Assembly (NCBI RefSeq): GCF_900184245.1
Contig: NZ_FXXB01000005.1
Span: forward strand, 186,001-250,000
Length of the DNA: 64,000 nucleotides
From: Brachybacterium massiliense
Lineage (GTDB): Bacteria > Actinomycetota > Actinomycetes > Actinomycetales > Dermabacteraceae
Direction: 5' to 3'
Numbering within the stretch: the stretch's first letter is position 1; each line of letters opens with the position of its first letter. The notes under the pieces are model-generated. The model had not been told where the DNA came from. It did not search any database and was given only the letters and a program-made list of their open reading frames with translations. Shown here in pieces: positions 35,679-44,097 of this stretch. The position numbers and the translations under genes were made by a program.

Positions 35679-35704
35679 GGGGCCCGGCTGATGCCGGGCC
35701 CCTC
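35677..35704. terminator. Bidirectional terminator
   Basis: The 12-bp stem GAGGGGCCCGGC/GCCGGGCCCCTC closes the loop TGAT between the convergent surface-protein and lipoprotein genes. Confidence 0.8.
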
Positions 35705-35730
35705 CGCTGTTATGGATCAGTCGATGCGGA

Positions 35731-36255
35731 TCAGTCGATCAGGTCGAACTCCACCTGCTCGCTGTCCTCGCACACGCTGGTCACCGAGATCGTCCACAGG
35801 TCGATCGTGGTGGTCTCGCCGAGGGTGAGCGGCTCGACCTCACGGGGCATGCCCTCGCCGAGGGTGGCGGTCAGCTGCGCCTCCGCGCCGTCGATGCCGG
35901 TGACCTCGATGGTCAGCGTCTCCCCGGCGCGCTCGGGAAGGTCGGGGGTCGCGGTGCCGCCCACCTCCGCGAAGTAGGCGCCCTCACCGGAGCACGGGTC
36001 CGGGGCCTCGAAGTCGTCGGGCGCGGGGGTGGCGGGGTAGGGGTCCTGCGGCACGCCGGCCACGGACTGCCCGCCGCCGTCGGAGGGCTCGGCGGCCTCG
36101 GAGGCGCCGCCGCCGTCGGAGGCCGCGGAGGAGGAGGTGGTGGCCTCCGGGGCGGGGTCCTCACCACCGCATCCGGCGGCGAGCAGGGTCAGGGCCAGCA
36201 TCACGCCGACGAGGCGGGCTGCGGAGGGGCGGGATGGAGCGGTGCGAGCGGACAC
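35731..36255 (-). CDS. Putative lipoprotein of unknown function
   Basis: The protein has 174 residues. It has a lipoprotein signal with a hydrophobic core LVGVMLALTLL and lipobox LAAGC, then a Ser/Ala/Gly-rich linker (about 35-80) and a small domain of about 90 residues. That domain is rich in beta strands (ETLTIEVTGIDGAEAQLTAT) and has two cysteines (DPCSGEG and SVCEDSE) that could form a disulfide. The start is GTG at 36255 with GAGGAA upstream. I do not recognise the domain. It should face the outside of the membrane. Confidence 0.75.
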   Translation of the reverse strand: MSARTAPSRPSAARLVGVMLALTLLAAGCGGEDPAPEATTSSSAASDGGGASEAAEPSDGGGQSVAGVPQDPYPATPAPDDFEAPDPCSGEGAYFAEVGGTATPDLPERAGETLTIEVTGIDGAEAQLTATLGEGMPREVEPLTLGETTTIDLWTISVTSVCEDSEQVEFDLID

Positions 36256-36360
36256 GGGTTCCTCACGGCTGGAAGCGTCGACGACGAACGCCACGCTAGC
36301 GGACCGCCCGCTCGTGCCACCATCTGTGGGTACCGATCGGCGGCGAGGAGAGGAGAAGCG

Positions 36361-37128
36361 ATGAGCGCAGGGCGTGCTCCGCGGCCCACCCCGAAGGCGA
36401 TGGGAGGGCGCACCGATCCCGCGAAGCGGGTCCGTCCGGTGGACTGGTCCGCCGTACCCCGTCGGCCTGCGCCGGAGCCCGCATCTCGCCCCGACGAGGA
36501 GGACTCGAGCCCCTCGGCGCGGCTTCCGCGCCGCCGGCCCCGCACGCTCGAGCTGCCGCGTCCGCTGCCCGCCGCGCCCGAGGACGCCGTGCACACGCTC
36601 AGCGCCGAGGACCCGCGGCCCCTGCCGCGCCCGCTGCGCATTCGTGACGAGGACCTGCGCACCGTGGGCGTGCGCGGCACGAGCACCGAGCAGATCGTGC
36701 AGACGGTCGCCGATCCCGAGGACGCCTGGACCGCGGATGCCGGGGTGAGCGACCACTTCCTGCGCGGCGCGCTGGTGGCGCAGGTCAGGCGTGCGGACAA
36801 CACCGTGATCGGCCTGTTCTCCCGCGGCTACGCGCTGTCGGTACGGCCGGAGGAGTACGAGCCGGCGCTCGATGTCGCCGAGGACGCGGCCGGGCCGAGC
36901 GCCCGCGGCGGTCAGGGCACCCGCCATCCCACCTCGCGCCGGGAGCTGCTGCGCCGCATGGAGGGCGCGGGATTCGTGGTGACCCCCGGCGCGACGCACG
37001 GCCGGGTCACCCATCCGGAGCATCCGGGGCTCGTGCTGCCCTTCGCCTCGACCCCCTCGGATCGGCGCTTCACGCGGCATGCGGTGGCGCAGATCCGGCG
37101 TGTGTTCGGTATCGATCTGCGGCGCTGA
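36361..37128 (+). CDS. Two-part protein with HicA-like C-terminal domain
   Basis: The protein has 255 residues. After a disordered, Arg/Pro-rich first 75 residues, a middle part (about 105-160) reads TEQIVQTVADPEDAW, then VAQVRRADNTVIGLFSRGYA, resembling DUF4258/RelE-type small toxin folds. The last 65 or so residues read TSRRELLRRMEGAGFVVTPG, ATHGRVTHPEHPGL and RHAVAQIRRVFGIDL. This is the helix-strand-strand-helix order of HicA mRNA interferases, with a His where HicA has its catalytic His (GATHGRV). No HicB antitoxin gene follows. The ATG has GGAG upstream. Both domain assignments are by eye and remain tentative. Confidence 0.65.
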   Translation: MSAGRAPRPTPKAMGGRTDPAKRVRPVDWSAVPRRPAPEPASRPDEEDSSPSARLPRRRPRTLELPRPLPAAPEDAVHTLSAEDPRPLPRPLRIRDEDLRTVGVRGTSTEQIVQTVADPEDAWTADAGVSDHFLRGALVAQVRRADNTVIGLFSRGYALSVRPEEYEPALDVAEDAAGPSARGGQGTRHPTSRRELLRRMEGAGFVVTPGATHGRVTHPEHPGLVLPFASTPSDRRFTRHAVAQIRRVFGIDLRR

Positions 37129-37188
37129 GCGCGTCAGTGCGCCGTCGGCCCCCTTGCCGCGGTGCGGAGCGCGCCTGCGCAGAAAAGT

Positions 37189-37216
37189 GCCCCGGCCCGT
37201 CCCCACGGGCCGGGGC
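37189..37216. terminator. Terminator hairpin
   Basis: The perfect 12-bp stem GCCCCGGCCCGT/ACGGGCCGGGGC has loop CCCC. It lies 60 bp past the HicA-like gene and has no T-run. Confidence 0.6.
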
Positions 37217-37415
37217 CATCCCTTCCCCCGCGTCCCGGATCAGTGGAGCCCGCTTCCTCCTCAGTCGGCGGGTCCTCCGGTGACGCGTTGAGAACAGTGA
37301 ACATGCCCTGTCAGAAGAACCGCTGTGGCGAGGCTGGTCTTTCCCTGAACGTGGCGTCCTGCCTGCGACGACGAATCCAGGGCCGGCAGGATCAGCGTGC
37401 TGACCGAGCGGTCGC

Positions 37416-38102
37416 TCATCCCACCGGGAAGGTCATCTCCTGACCGTCGGTGCCGACGTCGTCGGTGTAGCTGACCGAGGCGAGCTCCGTGTCCTCGGGG
37501 ACGTCCGCATAGAGCAGGGCGGTGGCCTCCTCGCCGGGGGTGACCTGCGGCCCCGTGGTGGAGAAGGAGGCGTAGCGCATGGTGTGCTGCCCGCCGTCGG
37601 CGTCGTAGAAGCGGAAGCTCTCGCCGGAGAGCCCGATGTCCTGCGAGCCGTTGTTCGTCAGCGTCACCGCCACGCCCACGAACTTCCCCTTCTGGGTCTC
37701 GAGCACCTCGTCGTCGTTCGTCTCCAACGTGGTGCCCTCCTCGGGCGCGGAGACATGGATCGTGAACGAGGATCCCTGGTCGCCGCCGGTCTCGGAGGTC
37801 GGATCATCGTCAGGATCCTCGCTCGGCGTCTTGATGGGCGCATCAGAGGTGGGGTCCTCCTCAGGATCGTCCGAGTGAGGATCCTCCGAGCGGGAGTCGC
37901 TCGTGGTGGGATCGTCGGTGGGATCCGCGGTGGTGTCACCGCTGGAGAACAGCCACAGCCCGGCGCCGACGACGGCGATCAGGAGGGTCGCCAGCAGAAG
38001 GCACCCGCAGGCGACGCCGACGTACAGGCCGGTCCGACTCTTCTGCGGCGGGGCCGGCGGCCTCTGCGGCGGTCCGGCCGGCATTCCGTAGGGGGTGCTC
38101 AT
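37416..38102 (-). CDS. Membrane-anchored DUF4352-type protein
   Basis: The protein has 228 residues. It has a Pro/Gln-rich N-terminus (GPPQRPPAPPQKSR), one membrane helix at about 26-52 (LYVGVACGCLLLATLLIAVV), a Ser/Asp/Pro-rich stalk (about 55-110) and an Ig-like beta domain (about 115-228) resembling DUF4352/telomeric-repeat-like folds (VGVAVTLTNNGSQDIGLSGE). The domain should lie outside the membrane. Its function is unknown. It is divergent from the BCCT gene, whose upstream region carries the palindromic promoter shared with the WXG-type genes. Confidence 0.78.
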   Translation of the reverse strand: MSTPYGMPAGPPQRPPAPPQKSRTGLYVGVACGCLLLATLLIAVVGAGLWLFSSGDTTADPTDDPTTSDSRSEDPHSDDPEEDPTSDAPIKTPSEDPDDDPTSETGGDQGSSFTIHVSAPEEGTTLETNDDEVLETQKGKFVGVAVTLTNNGSQDIGLSGESFRFYDADGGQHTMRYASFSTTGPQVTPGEEATALLYADVPEDTELASVSYTDDVGTDGQEMTFPVG

Positions 38103-38166
38103 GGTGTTCCTCCGCGTGGATCCTCTGCTCGTCCCACCACGCTATGCGCCCTCGCCGGTGCTGGCG

Positions 38167-38211
38167 ATGGGGAGAACTCCCCCGACATCTGCCCAGTTCC
38201 TGCCATACTGT
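38167..38211 (+). promoter_or_regulatory. Palindrome plus -10 upstream of BCCT transporter
   Basis: ATGGGGAGAACTCCCC (core 38169-38182) is followed after 23 nt by TACTGT (38206-38211). The same core and spacing precede the genes at 44098 and 46050. Confidence 0.55.
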
Positions 38212-38296
38212 CCGACACCCGGGCCTCCCGCCGCAGCGGGAGAGCCGGAACGAGCGTCGCTCCGCACGACCTGTCGCATCACGAGGAGACTGGACA

Positions 38297-40096
38297 TTGC
38301 TGACGAAACTCCATGACGCGCTGCGTCTGCGCACTTCCCCGGTGATCTTCTTCGGCTCGGCGGCGATCATCATCGCCTTCGTGGTCGCCACGATCGCCTT
38401 CACCGAGCCGATGGGGAAGGCGACCGACACCGCCTCCCAGTGGCTGATGACCAACCTCGGCTGGTTCTACATCCTCGGCGTCACCGTGTTCCTGGCCTTC
38501 CTGCTGTTCATCGCGGCGGGACGTTTCGGCCGCGTGAAGCTGGGCCCGGACGATGAGCCGCCCGAGCACTCCGGCGGCGCCTGGTTCGCGATGCTCTTCG
38601 CGGCCGGCATCGGCTCGATCCTGATGTTCTGGGGCGTCGCCGAGCCGGTCAGCCACTTCGGCGACCCACCGCGCGCGAGCGAGCTCGGCATCGAGGCCGG
38701 CACCGTGGAGGCGGCGCGCGACGCCATGAACTTCACGTACTACCACTTCACGCTGCACACCTGGACGATCTTCGCGCTCCCCGCGCTGTGCTTCGCCTAC
38801 TTCATCCACAAGCGGAACCTGCCGCCGCGCGTCAGCTCGATCTTCCAGCCGCTGCTGGGCGAGGGCATCCACGGCCCCATCGGCAAGACGATCGACATCA
38901 TCGCCATCATCGGCACCATCTTCGGCATCGCCGTCTCGGTGGGCCTGGGCACGCTGCAGATCAACGGCGGCCTGAACCAGCTGTTCGGGATCCCCGAGAA
39001 CGCGGGCTGGAACCTCATCATCATCGGCGTGGTGTGCGGGCTCGCCCTGATCTCGGTCTCGGCCGGCCTGGAGAAGGGCATCAAGCTGCTCTCCAACTTC
39101 AACATCGTGGTGGCCGTGCTGCTGATGATCTTCGTGCTGGTCGCCGGCGGATCGACCCTGTACATCCTCAAGGGCACCTTCGAGTCCTTCGGCAACTACC
39201 TGGTGGCGCTGCCCGAGCTGGCACTGTGGAACGACACCTTCGCCGACACCGGCTGGCAGAACACCTGGACGGTCTTCTACTGGGCCTGGACCATCACCTG
39301 GTCGCCCTTCGTGGGCATCTTCATCGCCCGCATCTCCCGTGGCCGCACCGTGCGCCAGTTCGTCTCCGGCGTGCTCGCGGTGCCGGCGGGCTTCTCCGTG
39401 ATCTGGTTCGGCGTGTTCGGCTACGCGAGCTTCGACATCGAGCTGCGCGGCGAGGGCGGACTGGTCGAGCGCGTGGTCGAGGAGGGCGACATCCCGGGTG
39501 CGCTGTTCGGCCTGCTGGACAACTATCCCGCGGCCTTCTTCGTCTCAGCGGTCGCCATCGTCCTGGTGATCATCTTCTTCGTGACCTCGGTGGACTCCGC
39601 CGCCCTGATCACGGATTCGATGGCCAACGGCCACGAGGACTTCAACCCGCTCGGCCAACGCATCTTCTGGGGAGTGGCGATCGCGCTGGTCACCGCGGCG
39701 CTGCTGGTGTTCTCCGGCTCCGACGGCCTCACGGCGCTGCAGTCCACGATCATCCTGGTGGGCCTGCCGTTCTTCGTGATGGGCTGGTTCCAGATGTACG
39801 CGCTGCTGCGCGCGCTCAAGGAGGACGCCGGCGAGCTGCCGCCCATCCGCACCCGCGAGTGGGCCCAGGTGCTGCCGCCCGAGGAGTACGAGCGCCGCGA
39901 GGAGGACGAGGAGTACGACGCCGACGACTACGTGGTCGAGCCGACCTTCACCACCGAGGTGCCGGTGCTCACCGATCCCTACGAGGAGATCGCGGACGTC
40001 GACCTGGACTACCAGCCGGAGCAGGGCACCCTGCCCTCCCGCACCGGCAGCTCCAAGGCGGATCTGCCTGAGGGAGGCCGCAACCAGTCCCACTGA
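38297..40096 (+). CDS. BCCT-family betaine/choline/carnitine transporter
   Basis: The protein has about 599 residues and 12 membrane helices. The BCCT signature around helix 8 reads WTVFYWAWTITWSPFVGIFI followed by ARISRGRTVRQF, and the aromatic substrate-box helix (helix 4 region) precedes it. The N-terminus is LLTKLHDALRLRTSPVIFF. The cytoplasmic C-tail is strongly acidic (about 540-599), which in relatives such as BetP senses osmotic stress. It imports a compatible solute with sodium or protons. I chose TTG at 38297 because GAGGAG lies 8 nt upstream and no ATG fits the N-terminus. Confidence 0.92.
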   Translation: MLTKLHDALRLRTSPVIFFGSAAIIIAFVVATIAFTEPMGKATDTASQWLMTNLGWFYILGVTVFLAFLLFIAAGRFGRVKLGPDDEPPEHSGGAWFAMLFAAGIGSILMFWGVAEPVSHFGDPPRASELGIEAGTVEAARDAMNFTYYHFTLHTWTIFALPALCFAYFIHKRNLPPRVSSIFQPLLGEGIHGPIGKTIDIIAIIGTIFGIAVSVGLGTLQINGGLNQLFGIPENAGWNLIIIGVVCGLALISVSAGLEKGIKLLSNFNIVVAVLLMIFVLVAGGSTLYILKGTFESFGNYLVALPELALWNDTFADTGWQNTWTVFYWAWTITWSPFVGIFIARISRGRTVRQFVSGVLAVPAGFSVIWFGVFGYASFDIELRGEGGLVERVVEEGDIPGALFGLLDNYPAAFFVSAVAIVLVIIFFVTSVDSAALITDSMANGHEDFNPLGQRIFWGVAIALVTAALLVFSGSDGLTALQSTIILVGLPFFVMGWFQMYALLRALKEDAGELPPIRTREWAQVLPPEEYERREEDEEYDADDYVVEPTFTTEVPVLTDPYEEIADVDLDYQPEQGTLPSRTGSSKADLPEGGRNQSH

Positions 40097-40121
40097 CCCG
40101 TCCCGAACGGGGCAGGACGGA

Positions 40122-40164
40122 CAGAAGGGCCGACGCCCGCGGAAGCGGTGCGTCGGCCCTTCTG
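40122..40164. terminator. Bidirectional terminator
   Basis: The 15-bp stem CAGAAGGGCCGACGC and its complement, with a 13-nt loop, lie between the convergent BCCT and BASS transporter genes. Confidence 0.75.
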
Positions 40165-40194
40165 CGTCGGCCCCGCGGAGTGAGGCGGCGAGCC

Positions 40195-41199
40195 TCAGGC
40201 GGGATCGACCTGATGCGCCTCGCCGCGGCGGCGGTAGTACACCGCCAGCACCGCGCCGGAGAGGTTGTGCCAGATCGAGAAGATCGCGGCCGGCAGCACC
40301 GCCGCAGGTGCGAAGGCGCTCGCGGCGAGCGTCGCGGCCAGGCCCGAGTTCTGCATCCCCACCTCGATCGAGGTGGTGCGCGCGGCGCGCTCGCCCTGGC
40401 GCAGCAGACGCGCCACCCAGTAGCCCAGCAGGTAGCCGATTGCGTTGTGCAGCACCACGGCCAGCAGCACCAGCGCACCGGCGGAGACGATCGCCTCGGT
40501 CGAGCCGCTGACCACCGCGATCACCACCAGCGAGATGCCGGCGACGCTCACCCACGGCAGTGCCGGCAGGATGCGGTCCACAAGGCGCCCGGCGAGCAGG
40601 CGGATCACCAGGCCGCCGATCACCGGGATCAGCACCATCTGCACGATCGACATCGCCATCGAGCCCGCATCCACAGGGAGGTAGGAGCCGGCGAGCCACA
40701 GCGTCAGCAGCGGGGTCAGCAGCGGGGCCAGCAGGGTCGAGATCGAGGTCATCGTCACCGACAGTGCGGTGTCCGCCTTGGCCAGGTAGCTGATCACGTT
40801 CGAGCTGGTGCCGCCCGGCGCCGAGCCCACCAGGATCACGCCCACCGCGAGCTCGGGCGGGAGCTGCAGCAGCACCGCGACGCCGAGGCCCACCAGCGGC
40901 ATGATCACGTACTGCGCGACCACGCCGATCAGGATCGGCAGCGGCCTGCACGCCACCAGCGCGAAGTCCGGGATGGTGAGAGTCAGGCCCATCGCGAACA
41001 TGATGATGCCCAGGTAGATGCTGGTGAACTGCGCGAGGGACTGGCCGACGCTGGGCACGAAGAAGCCGAACGCCGCGACGGCGAGGATCAGGACGGGGAA
41101 CACGGTCACCGCGACGCGCGCGGAGCGGTCCTCGGAGGTGCGGGCGGCCGACGGAGCGGCGCCGCGCACGTCCTCAGGAGCGGGGGAGGGAGTGGCCAT
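40195..41199 (-). CDS. BASS-family sodium/bile-acid-type symporter
   Basis: The protein has 334 residues with about 10 helices. Typical features are IIMFAMGLTLTIPDFALV, GSAPGGTSSNVISYLAKAD (crossover with sodium ligands) and EVGMQNSGLAATLAASAF (second crossover). Bacterial BASS proteins carry organic acids or pantoate-like anions rather than bile acids; the substrate here is unknown. The start is ATG at 41199. CACGAT 6 nt upstream fits the leaderless pattern, although GGGGG is also present. Confidence 0.88.
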   Translation of the reverse strand: MATPSPAPEDVRGAAPSAARTSEDRSARVAVTVFPVLILAVAAFGFFVPSVGQSLAQFTSIYLGIIMFAMGLTLTIPDFALVACRPLPILIGVVAQYVIMPLVGLGVAVLLQLPPELAVGVILVGSAPGGTSSNVISYLAKADTALSVTMTSISTLLAPLLTPLLTLWLAGSYLPVDAGSMAMSIVQMVLIPVIGGLVIRLLAGRLVDRILPALPWVSVAGISLVVIAVVSGSTEAIVSAGALVLLAVVLHNAIGYLLGYWVARLLRQGERAARTTSIEVGMQNSGLAATLAASAFAPAAVLPAAIFSIWHNLSGAVLAVYYRRRGEAHQVDPA

Positions 41200-41216
41200 A
41201 CCCCCATCGTGCCGAG

Positions 41217-42743
41217 CTATGAGATGGGCGTCCGGGATGTGGACGCACTGTCCCGTTGGCGGGCCGGGACCGGCCAGGCGTGGACCGGCTCCCCGGTGTC
41301 CACCGCCGCGCGGTAGAGCCGGGTCATCTCGGCCAGAGCCTCCGGACGGCTGGCCCCGCGCAGCTCGAGCGAGGTGACGGTGTCGATCTGCCAGCGGGCG
41401 CCGTTGCGGCCGGTGCGGGCGCGCTCGGTGAGGATGCCGCAGTAGTGGGCGGTGACGTCCTCGTCGGCCCCGAGCGCCGCCAGCCCCTCCATGGCCTGGG
41501 GGATCAGCTGCTCCAGCAGCAGATCCGCCACCCGCACCCGCCCGATCCTGGGCCACTGCACCCGGGCCTCGAGGCCCCAGCGGGCGCACTGCTGGAACGT
41601 CTCGGCCGCCTGCTCGAAGCTCATCCTCGACCACAGCGGGCGCCGCTCGTGGACCAGCGAATGCAGGATCCCGTAGAAGAACGCGGCGTTCGCGGCCATG
41701 TCCGCGGGCGAGGGCCCGGCCGGCAGCAGCCTGTTCTCGAGCCGCAGGTGCGGGACGTCGGTGCCGGGATCGTAGATCGGCCGGTTCCAGCGCCACACCG
41801 TGCCGTTGTGGAGCATCAGCTCATGCAGCCGCGGCGCCGACCCCTCGGTGAGCAACGGCTCCGCGGCCATCTCCCGCGACTCGGGGATCAGCGCGGGGAA
41901 CAGGCGCACGTTCTCCTCGAAGAGGTCGAACATCGAGGTGATCCACCGCTCGCCGAACCACACCCGCGGCCGCACACCCTGCGCCGCGTACTCGGGCGGG
42001 CGGGTGTCCAGGGCCTGCACGAAGGTGGGCACGCGGGTCTCGTGCCACAGGCGGCGGCCCAGCAGGAAGGGGGAGTTCGCGGCCAGCGCCACCTGCGGCC
42101 CGGCGATCGCCTGAGCGGCGTTCCAGGTCGCGGCGAAATGCTCGGGCGGCACCTGGAGATGCAGCTGCATCGAGGTGCACGCGGACTCCGGCGCGATCGA
42201 GTCGAACAGCAGGTCCAGCCCCTTGCCCTCGCCCTCGATGCTGAGATGGATCTCCTCGCCGCGCGCCTCAAGCACGCTGTTCTGGAGCGCCTCGTAGCGG
42301 GCGCCGGGGGCACGCCACTCGTCGTCCGCGAACAGCTCCTCGTCCACGGTGGGCAAGTGGCCGATCGGCACCACCCGTGCGCCGCGTTCCTGCGCGGCGG
42401 CGTCGGCCCGGGCGATCTTCTCGCTCAACTCCTGCTCGAGCTCGCGCAGGCCGCCGCCCTGGGGGCGGGTCACCGGGAGGTTCGCCTCGAGGTTGAAGCG
42501 GCCGATCTCGTGGACGTAGTCCTCGTCATCCAGATCCTCGAGCAGGCGGTCCGCCAGCAGCGCCGGCGCCATGGTGTCCGTGCGGGCGAGGTTCATCTCG
42601 AGCTCGACGCCCACGGTGCCCTCGTCGATGAACTCCGCGGTGTCGAGGAAGGACTCGAACAGGTCCAGGTTGCGGCGAAGCTCCCGGCGGTAGTGCGTGC
42701 GCTGGGAGCGGGTGTACTCCGTGGTGCCGATCTCGCGTCCCAT
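41217..42743 (-). CDS. Glutamate-cysteine ligase-like (GCS2 family) protein
   Basis: The protein has 508 residues of the carboxylate-amine ligase GCS2 fold. Motifs are TVGVELEMNLAR (ATP/metal Glu residues), GRFNLEANLPV, CTSMQLHLQVPPEHF (metal ligands, substrate pocket), ANSPFLLGRRLW and LRLENRLLPAGPSPADMAAN. The family includes EgtA and YbdK. The length exceeds YbdK (about 370), with an extra helical C-terminal region. The product, perhaps gamma-glutamylcysteine or another gamma-glutamyl compound, cannot be fixed from the sequence. GGAGG precedes the ATG at 42743. Confidence 0.82.
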   Translation of the reverse strand: MGREIGTTEYTRSQRTHYRRELRRNLDLFESFLDTAEFIDEGTVGVELEMNLARTDTMAPALLADRLLEDLDDEDYVHEIGRFNLEANLPVTRPQGGGLRELEQELSEKIARADAAAQERGARVVPIGHLPTVDEELFADDEWRAPGARYEALQNSVLEARGEEIHLSIEGEGKGLDLLFDSIAPESACTSMQLHLQVPPEHFAATWNAAQAIAGPQVALAANSPFLLGRRLWHETRVPTFVQALDTRPPEYAAQGVRPRVWFGERWITSMFDLFEENVRLFPALIPESREMAAEPLLTEGSAPRLHELMLHNGTVWRWNRPIYDPGTDVPHLRLENRLLPAGPSPADMAANAAFFYGILHSLVHERRPLWSRMSFEQAAETFQQCARWGLEARVQWPRIGRVRVADLLLEQLIPQAMEGLAALGADEDVTAHYCGILTERARTGRNGARWQIDTVTSLELRGASRPEALAEMTRLYRAAVDTGEPVHAWPVPARQRDSASTSRTPIS

Positions 42744-42845
42744 GGCGGTCCTCCGGGTGGTGAGGGGATGAGGTGCGCTCATCCAAGCATGTCCGTCCCG
42801 TGAGGGTGGCGCCGCGCCGCCCGGCGGAACGGGTGGTAGGGGCCG

Positions 42846-43073
42846 GTGGCGGGACTCGACGCCGGAGACGAACTGCTGCACCCCGAGGAAGGGGAGGCGC
42901 TGCGTGCCGATGCCGTGCTGCACGGCCTCGGTGCGGAGCTGAACACGCACCGGGCACGGCGCGCCGGGCTCGAACTCGAGGGCGATGCTCGCCGGCCAGA
43001 TCCCGCCCGGCCGAGCGAGCCCATGGGGCGCCGCCTGCCCAGGGCCGGCGGTCGTGCCAGACTGAACGGGTGA
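42846..43073 (+). CDS. Possible small hypothetical protein
   Basis: A GTG-started frame of 75 codons (VAGLDAGDELLHPEEGEALR...) has mostly G or C in third positions and AGGGG upstream. Its stop codon overlaps the next GTG start (GTGA), which would allow translational coupling. Against it, the downstream gene also fits the leaderless pattern, which would not need coupling. The C-terminal half is Arg/Pro-rich and unremarkable. It may be spurious. Confidence 0.3.
   Translation: MAGLDAGDELLHPEEGEALRADAVLHGLGAELNTHRARRAGLELEGDARRPDPARPSEPMGRRLPRAGGRARLNG
43058..43063 (+). promoter_or_regulatory. Putative leaderless -10 (CAGACT)
   Basis: CAGACT is followed by 6 nt and the GTG at 43070. Confidence 0.35.
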
Positions 43074-43924
43074 GCACGCCGATGAACAACTCCCTGCCCT
43101 GGCCCGCCGACGCCGAGGTGCTGCCGGTGGCCTCCGTACGACCGGTTCTGGACCGCCTGGCCTCCCTGGTGACCACCCATGCGCAGGACGCCGCCGCGAT
43201 CCCGGGCCTCGCTGTGACCGAGGAGGAGGTCAGCGCCGATCCGCCGCCCGCCCTCGAGCAGATCGTCGACGAGCTCGGGGGGATCACGGTGCGCGGGCTG
43301 ACCATGCTCACTCTCCAGATCGAGGACCGCACCGACGTGGGCCCCTACACCCTGCTCGGCCCCGCGACCACGTACTACCCCCTGTACGAGACCCCGGACT
43401 CCGCGGTGGTGCTCGCGCTCGACGAGGACGGCACCCCCGGCGCGGTCTACGGCATCGGCGAGGACCTCGCTCTCCAGCTCGCGGCCCCTGACCTGGGCGC
43501 CTACCTCGAGCGCTTCGCCGCGGCCCTCGAGGCGACGCTCGCCGGTCTCGCCGAGCGCGGCCCGGCGGAGGAGGACTCCGAGGACGCCCGCACCGACGCC
43601 GCCGAGCAGCTGATGGATCAGCACCTGTTCGCGGAGCTGCTGGGCATGCGCGAGATCGAGGAGGCCGACGAGACCGCCGGGGCCGACAAGACCACCGGTA
43701 CCGACGGGACCGCCGGGACCGGCATCTCCGTCGTGCCGCTGCAGGCCCCCGCCGCCTCGGGCCTGCCGGGCCTGCCCGCCGGCGCCCTCGCCGTCGCGGA
43801 TCTGCGCGAGGCGCCCGTCGGCGCGCGCGTGGACCTGATGGACGTGGATGTGCCCGGCGACCCGCTCGAGCTCCACGTGGCCTGGAGCGAGCGCGGCCGC
43901 GTGATCGCCCTGCTGGGAGGCTGA
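43070..43924 (+). CDS. SUKH/SMI1-like hypothetical protein, possible immunity protein
   Basis: The protein has 284 residues. The middle (about 65-165) resembles SMI1/KNR4 (SUKH) proteins: PPALEQIVDELGGITVRGL, then PDSAVVLALDEDGTPGAVYG and LGAYLERFAAALEATL, the order of core motifs in that superfamily. SUKH proteins are common immunity factors of polymorphic toxins. The C-terminal 100 residues contain a Thr/Gly/Asp-rich linker and a compact tail ending RGRVIALLGG. The start is GTG at 43070; an ATG lies 12 nt later. It sits just upstream of a WXG-type nuclease toxin, which supports but does not prove the role. Confidence 0.55.
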   Translation: MSTPMNNSLPWPADAEVLPVASVRPVLDRLASLVTTHAQDAAAIPGLAVTEEEVSADPPPALEQIVDELGGITVRGLTMLTLQIEDRTDVGPYTLLGPATTYYPLYETPDSAVVLALDEDGTPGAVYGIGEDLALQLAAPDLGAYLERFAAALEATLAGLAERGPAEEDSEDARTDAAEQLMDQHLFAELLGMREIEEADETAGADKTTGTDGTAGTGISVVPLQAPAASGLPGLPAGALAVADLREAPVGARVDLMDVDVPGDPLELHVAWSERGRVIALLGG

Positions 43925-44018
43925 GCCGCGCCCTCGCTCGCGCCCGGCCGAGGCTCGTGCCCCGCCCGCAGGGGCGTTTCGGTGACCGGCAAGTGAACTC
44001 TCGGCGCCGCCGTGCGGG

Positions 44019-44065
44019 ATGGGGAGAACTCCCCATGGTCGGCGCCGCACCGCGCTCCCTACGGT
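44019..44065 (+). promoter_or_regulatory. Perfect palindrome plus -10 upstream of the nuclease toxin gene
   Basis: ATGGGGAGAACTCCCCAT (44019-44036) is a perfect 18-bp palindrome. The -10-like TACGGT lies 25 nt past its GGGGAGAACTCCCC core (44060-44065). The palindrome then abuts the -35 region, a usual activator position. Confidence 0.6.
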
Positions 44066-44097
44066 GAGTTTGTCGTGACCACGAGCGGGGAGAGCAC

